64,000 nt of DNA from Candidatus Kapaibacterium sp. (GTDB taxonomy: Bacteria > Bacteroidota > Ignavibacteria > Kapaibacteriales > HRBIN21), in the NCBI GenBank assembly GCA_938084565.1, contig CALKEU010000009.1, positions 22,522-86,521 of the forward strand. Reading direction: 5' to 3'. Positions within the stretch are counted from its first letter, which is position 1, and each line of letters starts with the position of its first letter. The translations under genes and the position numbers were made by a program. The notes beneath the pieces were generated by a model. That model was not told where the DNA came from, made no database searches, and saw only the letters and a list, made by a program, of their open reading frames with translations. This document shows, one piece after another, positions 9,705 through 18,910 of the stretch.

Positions 9705-10588
9705 CGGAGCTGCCCACCTGCGGCATCGTCGGTCCGGGAAGGGTTGGCAAGGCTCTCGCTTTAGCCTTCCACGACCGTGGCTGCTTGCGCTTTGTGAAGG
9801 GACGCTCGCCCGAGCATGCCCTCTGGGCCTATGCACATGGCCTGCCCTACAGCGAAAGCTGGGAGACACTGCCCCCGGTGGATGTGGTATGGTTCACCGT
9901 GCCCGACCGAGCGTTGAGCTCTGTTCTGGCCGAATGCCTCTCCAGGGTTGCCCCCGCCCTCCGGGCTCGGGCAAGCTTTGTCCACACGGCTGGCAGTCTC
10001 GGTGGCGAACCCTTCCACCCCTGGGCCGATACAATCCTTTGGGGCTGCGCCCATCCCTGCCAGACCTTCCCCCAGGAGCCCCAAAGGAACCGGCTGCGCT
10101 GCATTGGATGGCTCATCGAAAGCCCTTGGGCACGGACACAGCACCAGCTGGCCACGCTTGTACGTGCACTCGATGGCATTCCTCTCACTTTCGCATACCT
10201 CGACCCCCAGCGGCGTGCCCGCTACCATGCCGCAGCCGTTTTGGCCTCTAATGCACTCATGACCTCCCTACGAGCCGCTTTCGATCTTGTCCGCTCTGCC
10301 GACCTACCTGCCCAACTCCTCCTCCAGCCACTGGCCTCCACAGCTCTCGCCACCGCCCTTGCCGCTCCTACAGACCCCGTACGGCTGACCGGCCCCATTG
10401 CTCGCGGGGACTGGCCTACAGTCGAACGCCACCTCCGTGCCCTCCCCCCGCCTGAAGCAGCGCTGTATCGCTATCTCTCCGCGGCCATTGCAACTTTGGC
10501 TCATCAGCATGGTTTCCTCTCCACCGAGCAATACCAGCACCTTCTCAACCTCCTTGGCCTTCCCCCACCCGGGGACGGAGGGAGCTAA
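9701..10588 (+). CDS. Rossmann-like / DUF2520 domain-containing protein
   Basis: TCGIVGPGRVGKALALAFHDRG N-terminus and DUF2520-like C-terminal half; ATGA overlap with cysS. Confidence 0.75.
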   Translation: MTELPTCGIVGPGRVGKALALAFHDRGCLRFVKGRSPEHALWAYAHGLPYSESWETLPPVDVVWFTVPDRALSSVLAECLSRVAPALRARASFVHTAGSLGGEPFHPWADTILWGCAHPCQTFPQEPQRNRLRCIGWLIESPWARTQHQLATLVRALDGIPLTFAYLDPQRRARYHAAAVLASNALMTSLRAAFDLVRSADLPAQLLLQPLASTALATALAAPTDPVRLTGPIARGDWPTVERHLRALPPPEAALYRYLSAAIATLAHQHGFLSTEQYQHLLNLLGLPPPGDGGS

Positions 10589-10675
10589 GTGCCGTTCTCG
10601 GCCCACCCTCTTCATCGCCTACATCTGCCCGCGGTGTAGATGGCCCAGACTCCCTCTGCGGCCAGGGCATGGTTG

Positions 10676-10724
10676 AAAAACTCTGCTGAACGCCCCCACT
10701 GGTGGAGGGCAAGAGGAGTTTTTT
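10676..10724. terminator. strong hairpin flanked by A- and T-runs (candidate bidirectional terminator)
   Basis: AAAAACTC (10676-10683) pairs with GAGTTTTT (10716-10723). Nested hairpin GCCCCCAC-TG-GTGGAGGGC inside. Lies between the DUF2520 gene and dnaB. Confidence 0.65.
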
Positions 10725-10759
10725 GAGCCCCTGCCTCTCCCATCCCAATGCATCCCCAG

Positions 10760-10780
10760 AATACGCTGAGGTGGCGTATT
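10760..10780 (+). promoter_or_regulatory. 7-bp perfect inverted repeat in the dnaB leader
   Basis: AATACGC-tgaggtg-GCGTATT, 30 nt upstream of the dnaB ATG at 10811. Confidence 0.4.
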
Positions 10781-10810
10781 TTAGGAGCCAACACCGAATC
10801 CCCTACTTCC

Positions 10811-12289
10811 ATGGCAGCGCAGGAGTCTGCTGGTGCAGCTGGCTATCCCCTGGAGAAACTCCTCAGCGCAGGGCGGCGGCGAACGGCTGAAGTTATCTCC
10901 CTAGAGCGCCTGAGCGAGCGGGTGCCTCCACACTCTCTGGAGGCCGAAATGGCCATCTTAGGCGCCATGCTCCTGGATCGTGCAGCCCTGGTCAAAGCCA
11001 TCGAACTTCTGCAACCAGAGTGCTTCTACCGCGAGAGCCACCAGATACTGTTTGCCACCATGATCGGGCTTTTTGAACGGGGGGTGACCGTCGATACACT
11101 GACGCTGGCCGAAGAGCTACGCCGACAAGGGATGCTCGAGCACGTTGGGGGGACGGCGTACTTGGCCGAGCTAAGCCTGAATGTCCCCTCGCCCAGCGCC
11201 GTGGAGCACTACGCCCGCATTGTGCTTGAGCACTATCTCAAGCGGAGTCTCATCCGCACGGCGGCGGAGATTCTCTATGCCTGCTACGATAGCACGACCG
11301 ACGCCCTCGAAGAACTCGATCGGGCCGAGAGCGCCATCTTCGGGATTGCGGAGAAGCATCTGCGACAGAGCGTGCTGTCGCTGCGCACCCTGGCGCGGAC
11401 GACCTTTGAGATGCTCTCCCACTTGATCGAACGGAGTGCTCGCCACGGCCTCACAGGTATCCCAACAGGGTACATTGGCCTAGATGAGCTCCTGGGGGGT
11501 CTGCAGCGCTCGGACTTCATTGTCATTGCTGGACGCCCCTCGATGGGGAAGACAGCCTTGGCCCTTTCGATTGCCCGCAACGTGGCCGTCGAATATCGTA
11601 TTCCGGTTGCAATCTTCTCGCTCGAAATGTCTGCCCAGCAGCTCATGCTGCGCCTCCTTGCGGCCGAGGCTCAGATTGACCTCCATCGTCTCCGGACCGG
11701 ACGCATAAGCACGGAGATGATGCCGCAGATTGTGCAGGCTATCGGCCGTCTGGCAGAAGCCCCTATCTTCGTCGATGACACCCCGATGCTGTCCCTGCTG
11801 GAGCTGCGAGCTAAAGCGCGCCGCCTTCGTGCCGAGCACAACGTACAGCTCATCATCGTCGACTACCTGCAGCTGGTCCATCCGCCGAAGGCAGAAAGCC
11901 GCGAACGGGAAGTCGCTATGATTTCCCGTGCCTTCAAGATGATGGCCAAAGAGCTGGCCATTCCCGTCGTTGCGCTGGCTCAGCTGAATCGCTCCGTGGA
12001 ATCCCGTGCCGATAAGCGTCCGATGCTGGCCGATTTGCGCGAATCGGGCTCCCTGGAGCAAGATGCCGATGTGGTCATCTTCGTTCACCGGCCGGAGATG
12101 TACGGCATCACGACGTACGACGACGGAGCACCGACGGAGGGGACAGCCGAAATCATTGTCGGCAAGCAGCGCAACGGCCCCGTCGGGGAAGTACGCTTGG
12201 CCTACTTACGGGACTTCGCCCGCTTTGAGAACCTTGCGCTGCACTACACTGAGCCGCCGCCGCCCTACGGCGAGGATACGCCCTTCTGA
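10811..12289 (+). CDS. dnaB: replicative DNA helicase
   Basis: RVPPHSLEAEMAILGAMLLD; RPSMGKTALALSIARNVA; IIVDYLQL; no intein insertion seen. Confidence 0.95.
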   Translation: MAAQESAGAAGYPLEKLLSAGRRRTAEVISLERLSERVPPHSLEAEMAILGAMLLDRAALVKAIELLQPECFYRESHQILFATMIGLFERGVTVDTLTLAEELRRQGMLEHVGGTAYLAELSLNVPSPSAVEHYARIVLEHYLKRSLIRTAAEILYACYDSTTDALEELDRAESAIFGIAEKHLRQSVLSLRTLARTTFEMLSHLIERSARHGLTGIPTGYIGLDELLGGLQRSDFIVIAGRPSMGKTALALSIARNVAVEYRIPVAIFSLEMSAQQLMLRLLAAEAQIDLHRLRTGRISTEMMPQIVQAIGRLAEAPIFVDDTPMLSLLELRAKARRLRAEHNVQLIIVDYLQLVHPPKAESREREVAMISRAFKMMAKELAIPVVALAQLNRSVESRADKRPMLADLRESGSLEQDADVVIFVHRPEMYGITTYDDGAPTEGTAEIIVGKQRNGPVGEVRLAYLRDFARFENLALHYTEPPPPYGEDTPF

Positions 12290-12351
12290 GCTCGGGTGCA
12301 CGCTTCCAGGGCAGGGGTTCGTCTATCGCCACGCACGGAGCGCTAACGGCC

Positions 12352-14442
12352 ATGCAATTTCTCAATCCAGCGGTGCTGCTTGCCCTGGCGGCAGCCCTCA
12401 TACCTCTGATGCTCCATTTTCTGACGTTGCGCAAACCTCGCCCGTTTCTGTTCAGCTCACTGCGCTTCTTGCAGGAGCTCCAACGGAGCACGGTACGGCG
12501 CTTTCGGCTGCGGCAGTTATTGCTGCTCCTGGTACGGATGGCCCTGATTGCTACCATCGTTTTGGCCTTCGCACGGCCAGCTCTCCCAGGGCGAGTTCCG
12601 CTCCTTGGAACACGGGCACCGGTGAGCGTCGTGCTACTTGTGGACAATTCCGCCAGCATGGGTCTTGTCGAGAGTTCCGGCGAGCGCTTTCAGCAGCTCC
12701 AAGAAGGGGCCGAGCGCTTCATCCGCTCGCTTCAGGCTGAAGATGAAATTGCCCTTCTCCCTGTGGTACCTCCGCCGCAATGGCACGCAGCAGAGTGGGG
12801 CTCCCCTCGCGGAGCCATACTCCAGGACCTCAAGAGGCTGACCGTACAACCAGGGCGCGGCGATTTACTGGCCGCACTCGAGCAGGCAGCCCTCCTGCTG
12901 CAGCAGGCCTCCCATGTCCATCGATTCGTGATCGTGCTGAGCGACTTCCAACGGAGCGCCCTTCCGGAACTCCCCCATGAGCTCCGTCTCTTCGACGCTC
13001 GGACGAGCCTCTACGCTGTCAGAGTTGGAGCAGAGGCGATATCGCAGGTTGTACTCGTCATCGACTCCGTTGCGTTGGAGAGCCAGCTCCGTGCTCTGGG
13101 GGAGCCAGTGAGAGTGAGTGCCCGTGTTCGTGCCTTTGGTCACGGGCAAGCCGATGCCATGATCGGACTCTTCTGGGGGGATGAGCGCGTGGCTCAGCAG
13201 CGGGTCACCCTTCGAGCGGGGGAGGCACAGACGGTTGTGCTCAGTGGTACACCCGAGCGGCCGGGCTTTTTGGCAGCCACTGTCGTGGCTGAGGGAACTA
13301 CATCCACGCTGGGCGAACGCCGCTTTGCCGGTTTCGCTGTCGCCGAGCCCTTCCCCGTAGGACTCATTGTCGACGATGATGGCTCCCGCCGCTTCGTCGA
13401 GTCAGCACTATCGGCTTTCCCGGCTTCGCAACCACCCTTTCAGCTCCAGCTTGTACCACCTTCGGCCCTTGAGACGGTGGACTTATCGGCTTTCCGAGTG
13501 CTAGTCATTGCTAGCGCTCAGCTTACTTTCTCTCACCTCCAGCGCATAGAGAGCTTTCTGCGCGCCGGTGGGGGCGTTGTCATGCTTGCTGCCGGTGGCA
13601 GGACAGCAGAGCTTCTCCCCATGTGGCTTGCCCGTTTCGGTCTTCGCGCCCGAGAACACCAGCTCCCGGAGACACAGCCGGCCACCCTCACCAGCGCCGA
13701 TCGACGCCATCCCCTCTTTGCTGGAGTGTTCACCGGGGACATGCGTGAGGAGCGCCTCCCAGAGGCACCCGCTCTGCGACGGCTCATCACCCTCGAGGGC
13801 GGTATCCCGCTACTCCAAAGCTCTGTTGGAACCGTTCTGGTCGAGCAGCGCGTCGGGCAAGGCTCCCTCTTCTTCTGCGGGCTTGCGGCTGACCCCACAT
13901 GGGGGGAATTCCCACGGAGCGGACTCTTCCCTACAGTTCTAGTGCGCGCAACCCTCCTGACTGGCCCTGCAGCCGCCCCGGTTTTCTTCTACGAGGCTGG
14001 CGAGCGCGCTGCCCTCACCCTGCCAACCTCTGCGGAGGCTGTTGTCGTACGTGACCCCACTGGGGGCCGCTATACGGTACCAGCCATGCCACTGAGTTCG
14101 GGAACTCGCTTGGAACTGGGGCAGCTACAGAACATCGGTCTGTACGAGCTGACAAGCGCCGAAGGGACGCCTTTGGCAACACTCAACAGCAACATCCCCA
14201 CCGCCGAACTGCAGCTAGCGTACGCTGACGAAAAAACCCTGACAACCTGGTTCGGCCAGCTGTTGAGTCCGGCCGCTTCCTTCCGATACTTACCCTCGGT
14301 GACTGAGCTACTTGCCCACACTGACCAGGAAGCCGCTGTCACGGAGTTATGGCGCTACTTCTTGGGAATGGCACTGGTACTGGCAGTGCTCGAGCTAGCT
14401 CTTGCTCGCCAGGGGCGTAGTAATGCTGAACCCCGGACATAG
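12352..14442 (+). CDS. BatA-like membrane protein with von Willebrand factor A domain
   Basis: N-terminal MQFLNPAVLLALAAALIPLMLHFLTLRKP (BatA two-TM signature); MIDAS VDNSASM; C-terminal TM. Confidence 0.85.
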   Translation: MQFLNPAVLLALAAALIPLMLHFLTLRKPRPFLFSSLRFLQELQRSTVRRFRLRQLLLLLVRMALIATIVLAFARPALPGRVPLLGTRAPVSVVLLVDNSASMGLVESSGERFQQLQEGAERFIRSLQAEDEIALLPVVPPPQWHAAEWGSPRGAILQDLKRLTVQPGRGDLLAALEQAALLLQQASHVHRFVIVLSDFQRSALPELPHELRLFDARTSLYAVRVGAEAISQVVLVIDSVALESQLRALGEPVRVSARVRAFGHGQADAMIGLFWGDERVAQQRVTLRAGEAQTVVLSGTPERPGFLAATVVAEGTTSTLGERRFAGFAVAEPFPVGLIVDDDGSRRFVESALSAFPASQPPFQLQLVPPSALETVDLSAFRVLVIASAQLTFSHLQRIESFLRAGGGVVMLAAGGRTAELLPMWLARFGLRAREHQLPETQPATLTSADRRHPLFAGVFTGDMREERLPEAPALRRLITLEGGIPLLQSSVGTVLVEQRVGQGSLFFCGLAADPTWGEFPRSGLFPTVLVRATLLTGPAAAPVFFYEAGERAALTLPTSAEAVVVRDPTGGRYTVPAMPLSSGTRLELGQLQNIGLYELTSAEGTPLATLNSNIPTAELQLAYADEKTLTTWFGQLLSPAASFRYLPSVTELLAHTDQEAAVTELWRYFLGMALVLAVLELALARQGRSNAEPRT

Positions 14443-16315
14443 AACGGGCTGTGTGCTGCTGTTGCTGGCTCCGCTGGTGGCGCTTGCCTCCTCCGGGTGG
14501 CGCTCTCCGCGCCCGGGCGACACCGTCCTCATGGGGCGGCCACTCCTGCTCCAGTGGCATGGCCCAGAGGGCTCGAGCGCAACGGTATGGTATTCTCTCG
14601 ATACTGGGCGAACATGGCAGCGGCTCATCCTTGACCACCGCGCGGACAGCTTCCTCTGGCATCTTCCCGCACTCGATACCGTACGGCTTCTCCTCCGCCT
14701 CCAGCTGGAACAGGGTGCTACCCCAACACCCATCCGGGTACAACGGGAGGCTCACCAGGCACCGATTCGATGCGTCCGCTTCTCCCCCGACGGTCGATAT
14801 CTGGTGACGACGGCCGACGATGGGGTGGTGAAGCTCTGGAACGTCTCAACCCTGGAGGCAATCGATGTGTTGGTCCTTGGCACTCGGGCCACTGCCCTTT
14901 ACAGTGCTAGCTTCATTGCGGATTCTCTGCGCGTGCTCATTGCTGTCGATTCCACGCTGTTACTCTACGACCGCTCCACAGGCGAGCGCATCCGCTTCGG
15001 TGTCGGGGTTCATCGACGCTTTATCCGAGACCTGGCTGTCCATCCATCGGGTCGCTATGCAGCCACAGCCGCCGACGATGCGCAGCTGTGCCTGTGGGAT
15101 TTGGGGACATTGAACCCCATACGCTGCTGGAGCGAGCCAGGGGTGAGCTCGTGGTATAGCGTGGCCTTCTCGCCCGATGGGTCGCTCCTCGCATATGGTG
15201 GCAATGACGGCGTTGTCTACATCCGCTCATGGCAGCGGCCATGGGAGCCGGCACGCCGCTTCGGCCAACACGGGGACTCAGCCGGTAACCGTGTCATCTG
15301 GGCGGTAGGCTTTGGCACGGAGGAACGTCTTGCCCTCTCGGCCGGGGTCGATGGCACGGTACGCCTCTGGAATGTGCAGACCGGCCAGGAGCAAGCCCGG
15401 GCTATTGGGCATCGCTTCCATGTGCGTTCAGCGCGAGCCCTCCCGTGGGGACGCCGCATCGTCTCCGGTTCGCTCGACAGCACCGTGCGCCAATGGACAC
15501 CCTCGGGGACACCGCTTGGCCCCGTACTCTGGCACGGCGGACAAGTGCTCTCGGTCGATTACTCCCCGGATGGAACCCTGATTGCCTCCGCTGGACGGGA
15601 CTCCGCACTCCGGCTTTGGGAGAGTGGGGTAGAGCGAAGCACCGACGACACCATTGCCGTCGTTCTCCGCTATCCCGTAAGGCTTCGGCTCCCAGTGTTG
15701 AGCCAACGTGCCGGAGAGTTCTGCCTGCTCCCGCTCCTTCACGAGGACTACGGCTGGATTCCGCCCTTGCGGCAGGACAGCTTTGCCTGCCGCGTGGCTG
15801 TCCGCCTCCCTAGCTGGCTTGCGTTGCGCCCAGGAGGGCCCAGCGCCGCTGCATGGGATACAGTGCAGCTGGAGACGTGGCTCCGTGCAGCGGACACACT
15901 CGCCGTAGTGCCCTTGCGCGCCTTGGCTGGAGTTCCCTCGAGAGCACCGGTGGAGATCGTCTCCGTCAGCTGGTCTGGAACAGAGGCCTTCCGTGCCGAA
16001 CTTGTCCCTGGCTCTCTTACTATCCAGGGTCCCTGCCCCGGCGCCGAACCGGTACTGGGTACCGCTGGCTCGCTGAAGCTCCACTATGAGGGCTCCTCCG
16101 GGCAGCTCATTGTCACGCTCTCGGCGGATGAAGACGGAGACTACGACCTTCGGCTCTTCGACCCGATGGGGCGCGCAGTATGGCATGAGAGGGTGCACCT
16201 CCGGCATGGCGAGCACGTCTTTACGTTCTGTCAGAAGGCTGCTATCGGCGCCTACTGGCTCGTGGTGCGTTCGCCGAGCCGGCAGATTGTGCAACCACTC
16301 TGGTACGCCCCATGA
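14423..16315 (+). CDS. WD40-repeat secreted protein with C-terminal sorting-like domain
   Basis: Six WD40-like units (e.g. GRYLVTTADDGVVKLWN, GTLIASAGRDSALRLWE). C-terminal GDYDLRLFDPMGRAVW...GAYWLVVRSPSRQIVQPLW resembles a T9SS type A sorting domain. Confidence 0.8.
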   Translation: MLNPGHRTGCVLLLLAPLVALASSGWRSPRPGDTVLMGRPLLLQWHGPEGSSATVWYSLDTGRTWQRLILDHRADSFLWHLPALDTVRLLLRLQLEQGATPTPIRVQREAHQAPIRCVRFSPDGRYLVTTADDGVVKLWNVSTLEAIDVLVLGTRATALYSASFIADSLRVLIAVDSTLLLYDRSTGERIRFGVGVHRRFIRDLAVHPSGRYAATAADDAQLCLWDLGTLNPIRCWSEPGVSSWYSVAFSPDGSLLAYGGNDGVVYIRSWQRPWEPARRFGQHGDSAGNRVIWAVGFGTEERLALSAGVDGTVRLWNVQTGQEQARAIGHRFHVRSARALPWGRRIVSGSLDSTVRQWTPSGTPLGPVLWHGGQVLSVDYSPDGTLIASAGRDSALRLWESGVERSTDDTIAVVLRYPVRLRLPVLSQRAGEFCLLPLLHEDYGWIPPLRQDSFACRVAVRLPSWLALRPGGPSAAAWDTVQLETWLRAADTLAVVPLRALAGVPSRAPVEIVSVSWSGTEAFRAELVPGSLTIQGPCPGAEPVLGTAGSLKLHYEGSSGQLIVTLSADEDGDYDLRLFDPMGRAVWHERVHLRHGEHVFTFCQKAAIGAYWLVVRSPSRQIVQPLWYAP

Positions 16316-16683
16316 GTGTGTGGGAGGAGTTCCGCCAACGCCGGAGCCGTCAGCAGGCGGCTGTTCTGGCAACGGGCTTTCCGGGCTTTCGCCGCTTCAT
16401 TGCCCTCGATGGGGCTGCCTACGGCGATGGAGCCCTGCCCCGCCGCATCAAGGAGCTGATGGGACTTGTGGCCTCTCTCGCCCTGCGCTGCAACGACTGC
16501 ATCCTCTACCATCTCGACCAAGCCCTCCGCTGTGGTGCCACACGGCAAGAACTCTACGAGGCTCTCCACATTGGGCTCATCGTCGGCGGCTCAATTGTCC
16601 TCCCTCACGTACGCTTTGCCCTCGAAGCCCTTGAACAGTGGCAGGCTCCAGATCATGCAGCCGATGCCGCATCCGGAGCTTGA
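16312..16683 (+). CDS. carboxymuconolactone decarboxylase / AhpD-like protein
   Basis: RIKELMGLVASLALRCNDCILYHLDQALRCGATRQELYEAL, with a CxxC-x3-H motif. Confidence 0.85.
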   Translation: MSVWEEFRQRRSRQQAAVLATGFPGFRRFIALDGAAYGDGALPRRIKELMGLVASLALRCNDCILYHLDQALRCGATRQELYEALHIGLIVGGSIVLPHVRFALEALEQWQAPDHAADAASGA

Positions 16684-17479
16684 GCAGTTACGGCAACGCT
16701 GCCGCCACCTCCACGAGGCACTCCGGCAGACGGTGCAGGAGTACCTCTTCCTCCGCACGGAGCTCTATCCCGCTCTCCAGGCCAAATACGAACGCCACTT
16801 CTCCGCCCTGGAGCGACAGCTCCAGCACCTCTCGCTGCAAGCAGCACAACTACGCCGACAGCTGGAGCTACTTTGGATCAAACTCCGCCGAGGCGAGCCA
16901 ATGACGGAGCAGACTCTGGCATGGGTGGAGCACATCGTGGCGCAGGAATTCTCTCAGCTCTGGGAGCGCCTGCATGCGGCCCACAGCAGACAGCCCCATG
17001 CCCATACCACCCCGAACCCAGCCGAGGCAGGTCAGCTCCTCAAGCTCTATCGCCAACTGGTCAAGCAGCTCCACCCGGATGCCGTAGGCGCAGAGACGGA
17101 AGCCTTCCGCCGCTACTGGGCAGACGTCCAGCGTGCCTATCAGGAACGTAATCTCCAGCGGCTGCAGCAGCTGGCCCTCCTGCTCTGCCATAACGCAATT
17201 GTATCAGAGCCCGATACTCTTCCGCAGGCGCCCGAGGCTCTGCGTCGTTACGTCCGCTCCCTCGAACAACGGCTCGCCGTCGAACAGCAACGCTTGGAGC
17301 GTCTCCGCGCCGAAGAACCCTTCTGCCTTCCCCTCGATGACCCCAGCTGGATTACGCAGCGCCGCCACGAGTTAGAAGAGCAGCTACGACGGCGGCAGCA
17401 GGAAATTGCTTTCTACTCTGCCCAGCTCAAACGCCTCCGGGAATACGTGCGACAGGCAGGTTCGGTCTCCTCAACCTAA
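16655..17479 (+). CDS. J-domain-like coiled-coil protein
   Basis: LLKLYRQLVKQLHPDAVGAETEAFRRYWADVQRAYQERNL (HPD motif) flanked by Gln/Glu/Arg/Leu-rich coiled-coil segments. Confidence 0.7.
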   Translation: MQPMPHPELEQLRQRCRHLHEALRQTVQEYLFLRTELYPALQAKYERHFSALERQLQHLSLQAAQLRRQLELLWIKLRRGEPMTEQTLAWVEHIVAQEFSQLWERLHAAHSRQPHAHTTPNPAEAGQLLKLYRQLVKQLHPDAVGAETEAFRRYWADVQRAYQERNLQRLQQLALLLCHNAIVSEPDTLPQAPEALRRYVRSLEQRLAVEQQRLERLRAEEPFCLPLDDPSWITQRRHELEEQLRRRQQEIAFYSAQLKRLREYVRQAGSVSST

Positions 17480-17499
17480 CCTCATGGCGGCGCAATAGC

Positions 17500-18501
17500 T
17501 CAGCCATCCGCTATGCGGACGACCACTTTGCCCATATGCTCATCGGAGCGCAGCCGCTCGAAGGCCTCCCCAACGCGCTCGAAAGGAAAGACACTATCGA
17601 TGACGGGCACAAGGCGGTGCTCGGTGACAAAGTGTACCATGGCAGCAAATTCAGCGTCCGTCCCCATCGTAGTACCTACAACGCGCAGCTGGCGCCAGAA
17701 CAGCCGATGGAGATTGAACGAGGGGACAGCCCCAGCTGTCGCCCCGTAGACAACGATCGTTCCCGCAGGAGCGGTCAACCCCAGGAGAGCATTGAAGGCT
17801 TCCCCGCCAGTACCATCCACAATGAGGTCGAACTCTCCATCGGCGAGCTCCCGCAGGAGGCGTTCCCACTCCGGATGCCGGTAACTGACGCCACCGATGG
17901 CGCCGAGGGCCTGCGCCCGCTCCACCTTCTCTGGACGCCCAGAAGTCACAAAAACCTGCGCTCCTGCAGCGACAGCAAACTGGAGTGCCATCAGAGCAAC
18001 TCCTCCCCCTATTCCGGTGATGAGCACCTTCTGGCATGGCTGCAGCTGCCCCTGGGTGAAGAGAGCCCGATACGCCGTCAGTCCAGCCAGAGGCAGCGCC
18101 GCTGCTTCTTCCACCGTCACATGCGGCGGCTTCTCAACGAGTCGATCCACGGGCACGTGCACGTATTCGGCAAGCGTACCAGCCCGCGGCATACCCAGAA
18201 TTTCGTACGCTGGTCCCTGCGCCCGTGGATTCTCCCCCCAGCCAATGCTCGGATTGATAATCACAACTTGACCAAGCCACGCTCGGTCCCGTTCAGCTCC
18301 AACGGCTTCCACGATTCCACAGCCATCCGAGCCGAGAATAGCGGGATATTGGATGCGCGCATACCGCCCTTGGCGAATCCACTCATCGCGCCGATTCAAC
18401 GCTGCCGCAAGTACCCGCACACGTGCTTCTCCTGGTTGCAGCTCCGGCAGGGCAACCTCTTCGATACGGAAGCTCTCCACCCGTAAGACGAGCGCTCGCA
18501 T
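17500..18501 (-). CDS. zinc-binding alcohol dehydrogenase / quinone oxidoreductase family (MDR)
   Basis: MRALVLRVESFRIEEVALPELQPGEARVRVLAAALNRRD...LGSDGCGIVEAVG...ITGIGGGVALMALQFAVAAGAQVFVTSG. Confidence 0.9.
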   Translation of the reverse strand: MRALVLRVESFRIEEVALPELQPGEARVRVLAAALNRRDEWIRQGRYARIQYPAILGSDGCGIVEAVGAERDRAWLGQVVIINPSIGWGENPRAQGPAYEILGMPRAGTLAEYVHVPVDRLVEKPPHVTVEEAAALPLAGLTAYRALFTQGQLQPCQKVLITGIGGGVALMALQFAVAAGAQVFVTSGRPEKVERAQALGAIGGVSYRHPEWERLLRELADGEFDLIVDGTGGEAFNALLGLTAPAGTIVVYGATAGAVPSFNLHRLFWRQLRVVGTTMGTDAEFAAMVHFVTEHRLVPVIDSVFPFERVGEAFERLRSDEHMGKVVVRIADG

Positions 18502-18596
18502 GTTCTGGCTCACGGATAGCCGCACGAAATTAGAAAACCTCTCCCTTCGCGCTCGCTCGCTTTGCCGGAAGCACAGCGCAGAGCCGTCAACCGTGC

Positions 18597-18604
18597 TAAA
18601 TTTG
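18597..18604 (+). promoter_or_regulatory. TAAATTTG box (TAnnTTTG-like -7 element)
   Basis: Exact TAnnTTTG in a GC-rich intergenic region, 44 nt upstream of the small ORF at 18648. Confidence 0.5.
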
Positions 18605-18647
18605 CACTGCAAGGCGTGTCAGTCCACCAAGGCAGACAGCTGTTTCC

Positions 18648-18815
18648 ATGAACCAGCGGACGGTCCGCCTTCTGAATGCCTACGCTCGCCTTACGGGGCA
18701 GCCGGCTCGGCGCCTACGCCGGTGGTGGTACAGCTTGAACTGGCACGAACGGACACGCCAGCGCGAACGTATCGCCCGTGAACTTCAGCGCGCTACGGAA
18801 CAACCGACGCGCTAA
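18648..18815 (+). CDS. small basic protein (55 aa), not in the supplied ORF track
   Basis: ATG...TAA encodes MNQRTVRLLNAYARLTGQPARRLRRWWYSLNWHERTRQRERIARELQRATEQPTR. TAAATTTG box upstream; otherwise unexplained gap. Confidence 0.5.
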   Translation: MNQRTVRLLNAYARLTGQPARRLRRWWYSLNWHERTRQRERIARELQRATEQPTR

Positions 18816-18910
18816 AGCTGCCAGACCACGTGCTCTGTGGAGGGGCTCTGCCGTGTGTACAGCAAACCCCCGTGCCCGTGTTCTATCTCCTCCCTGCGTC
18901 CTCAAGCTCT

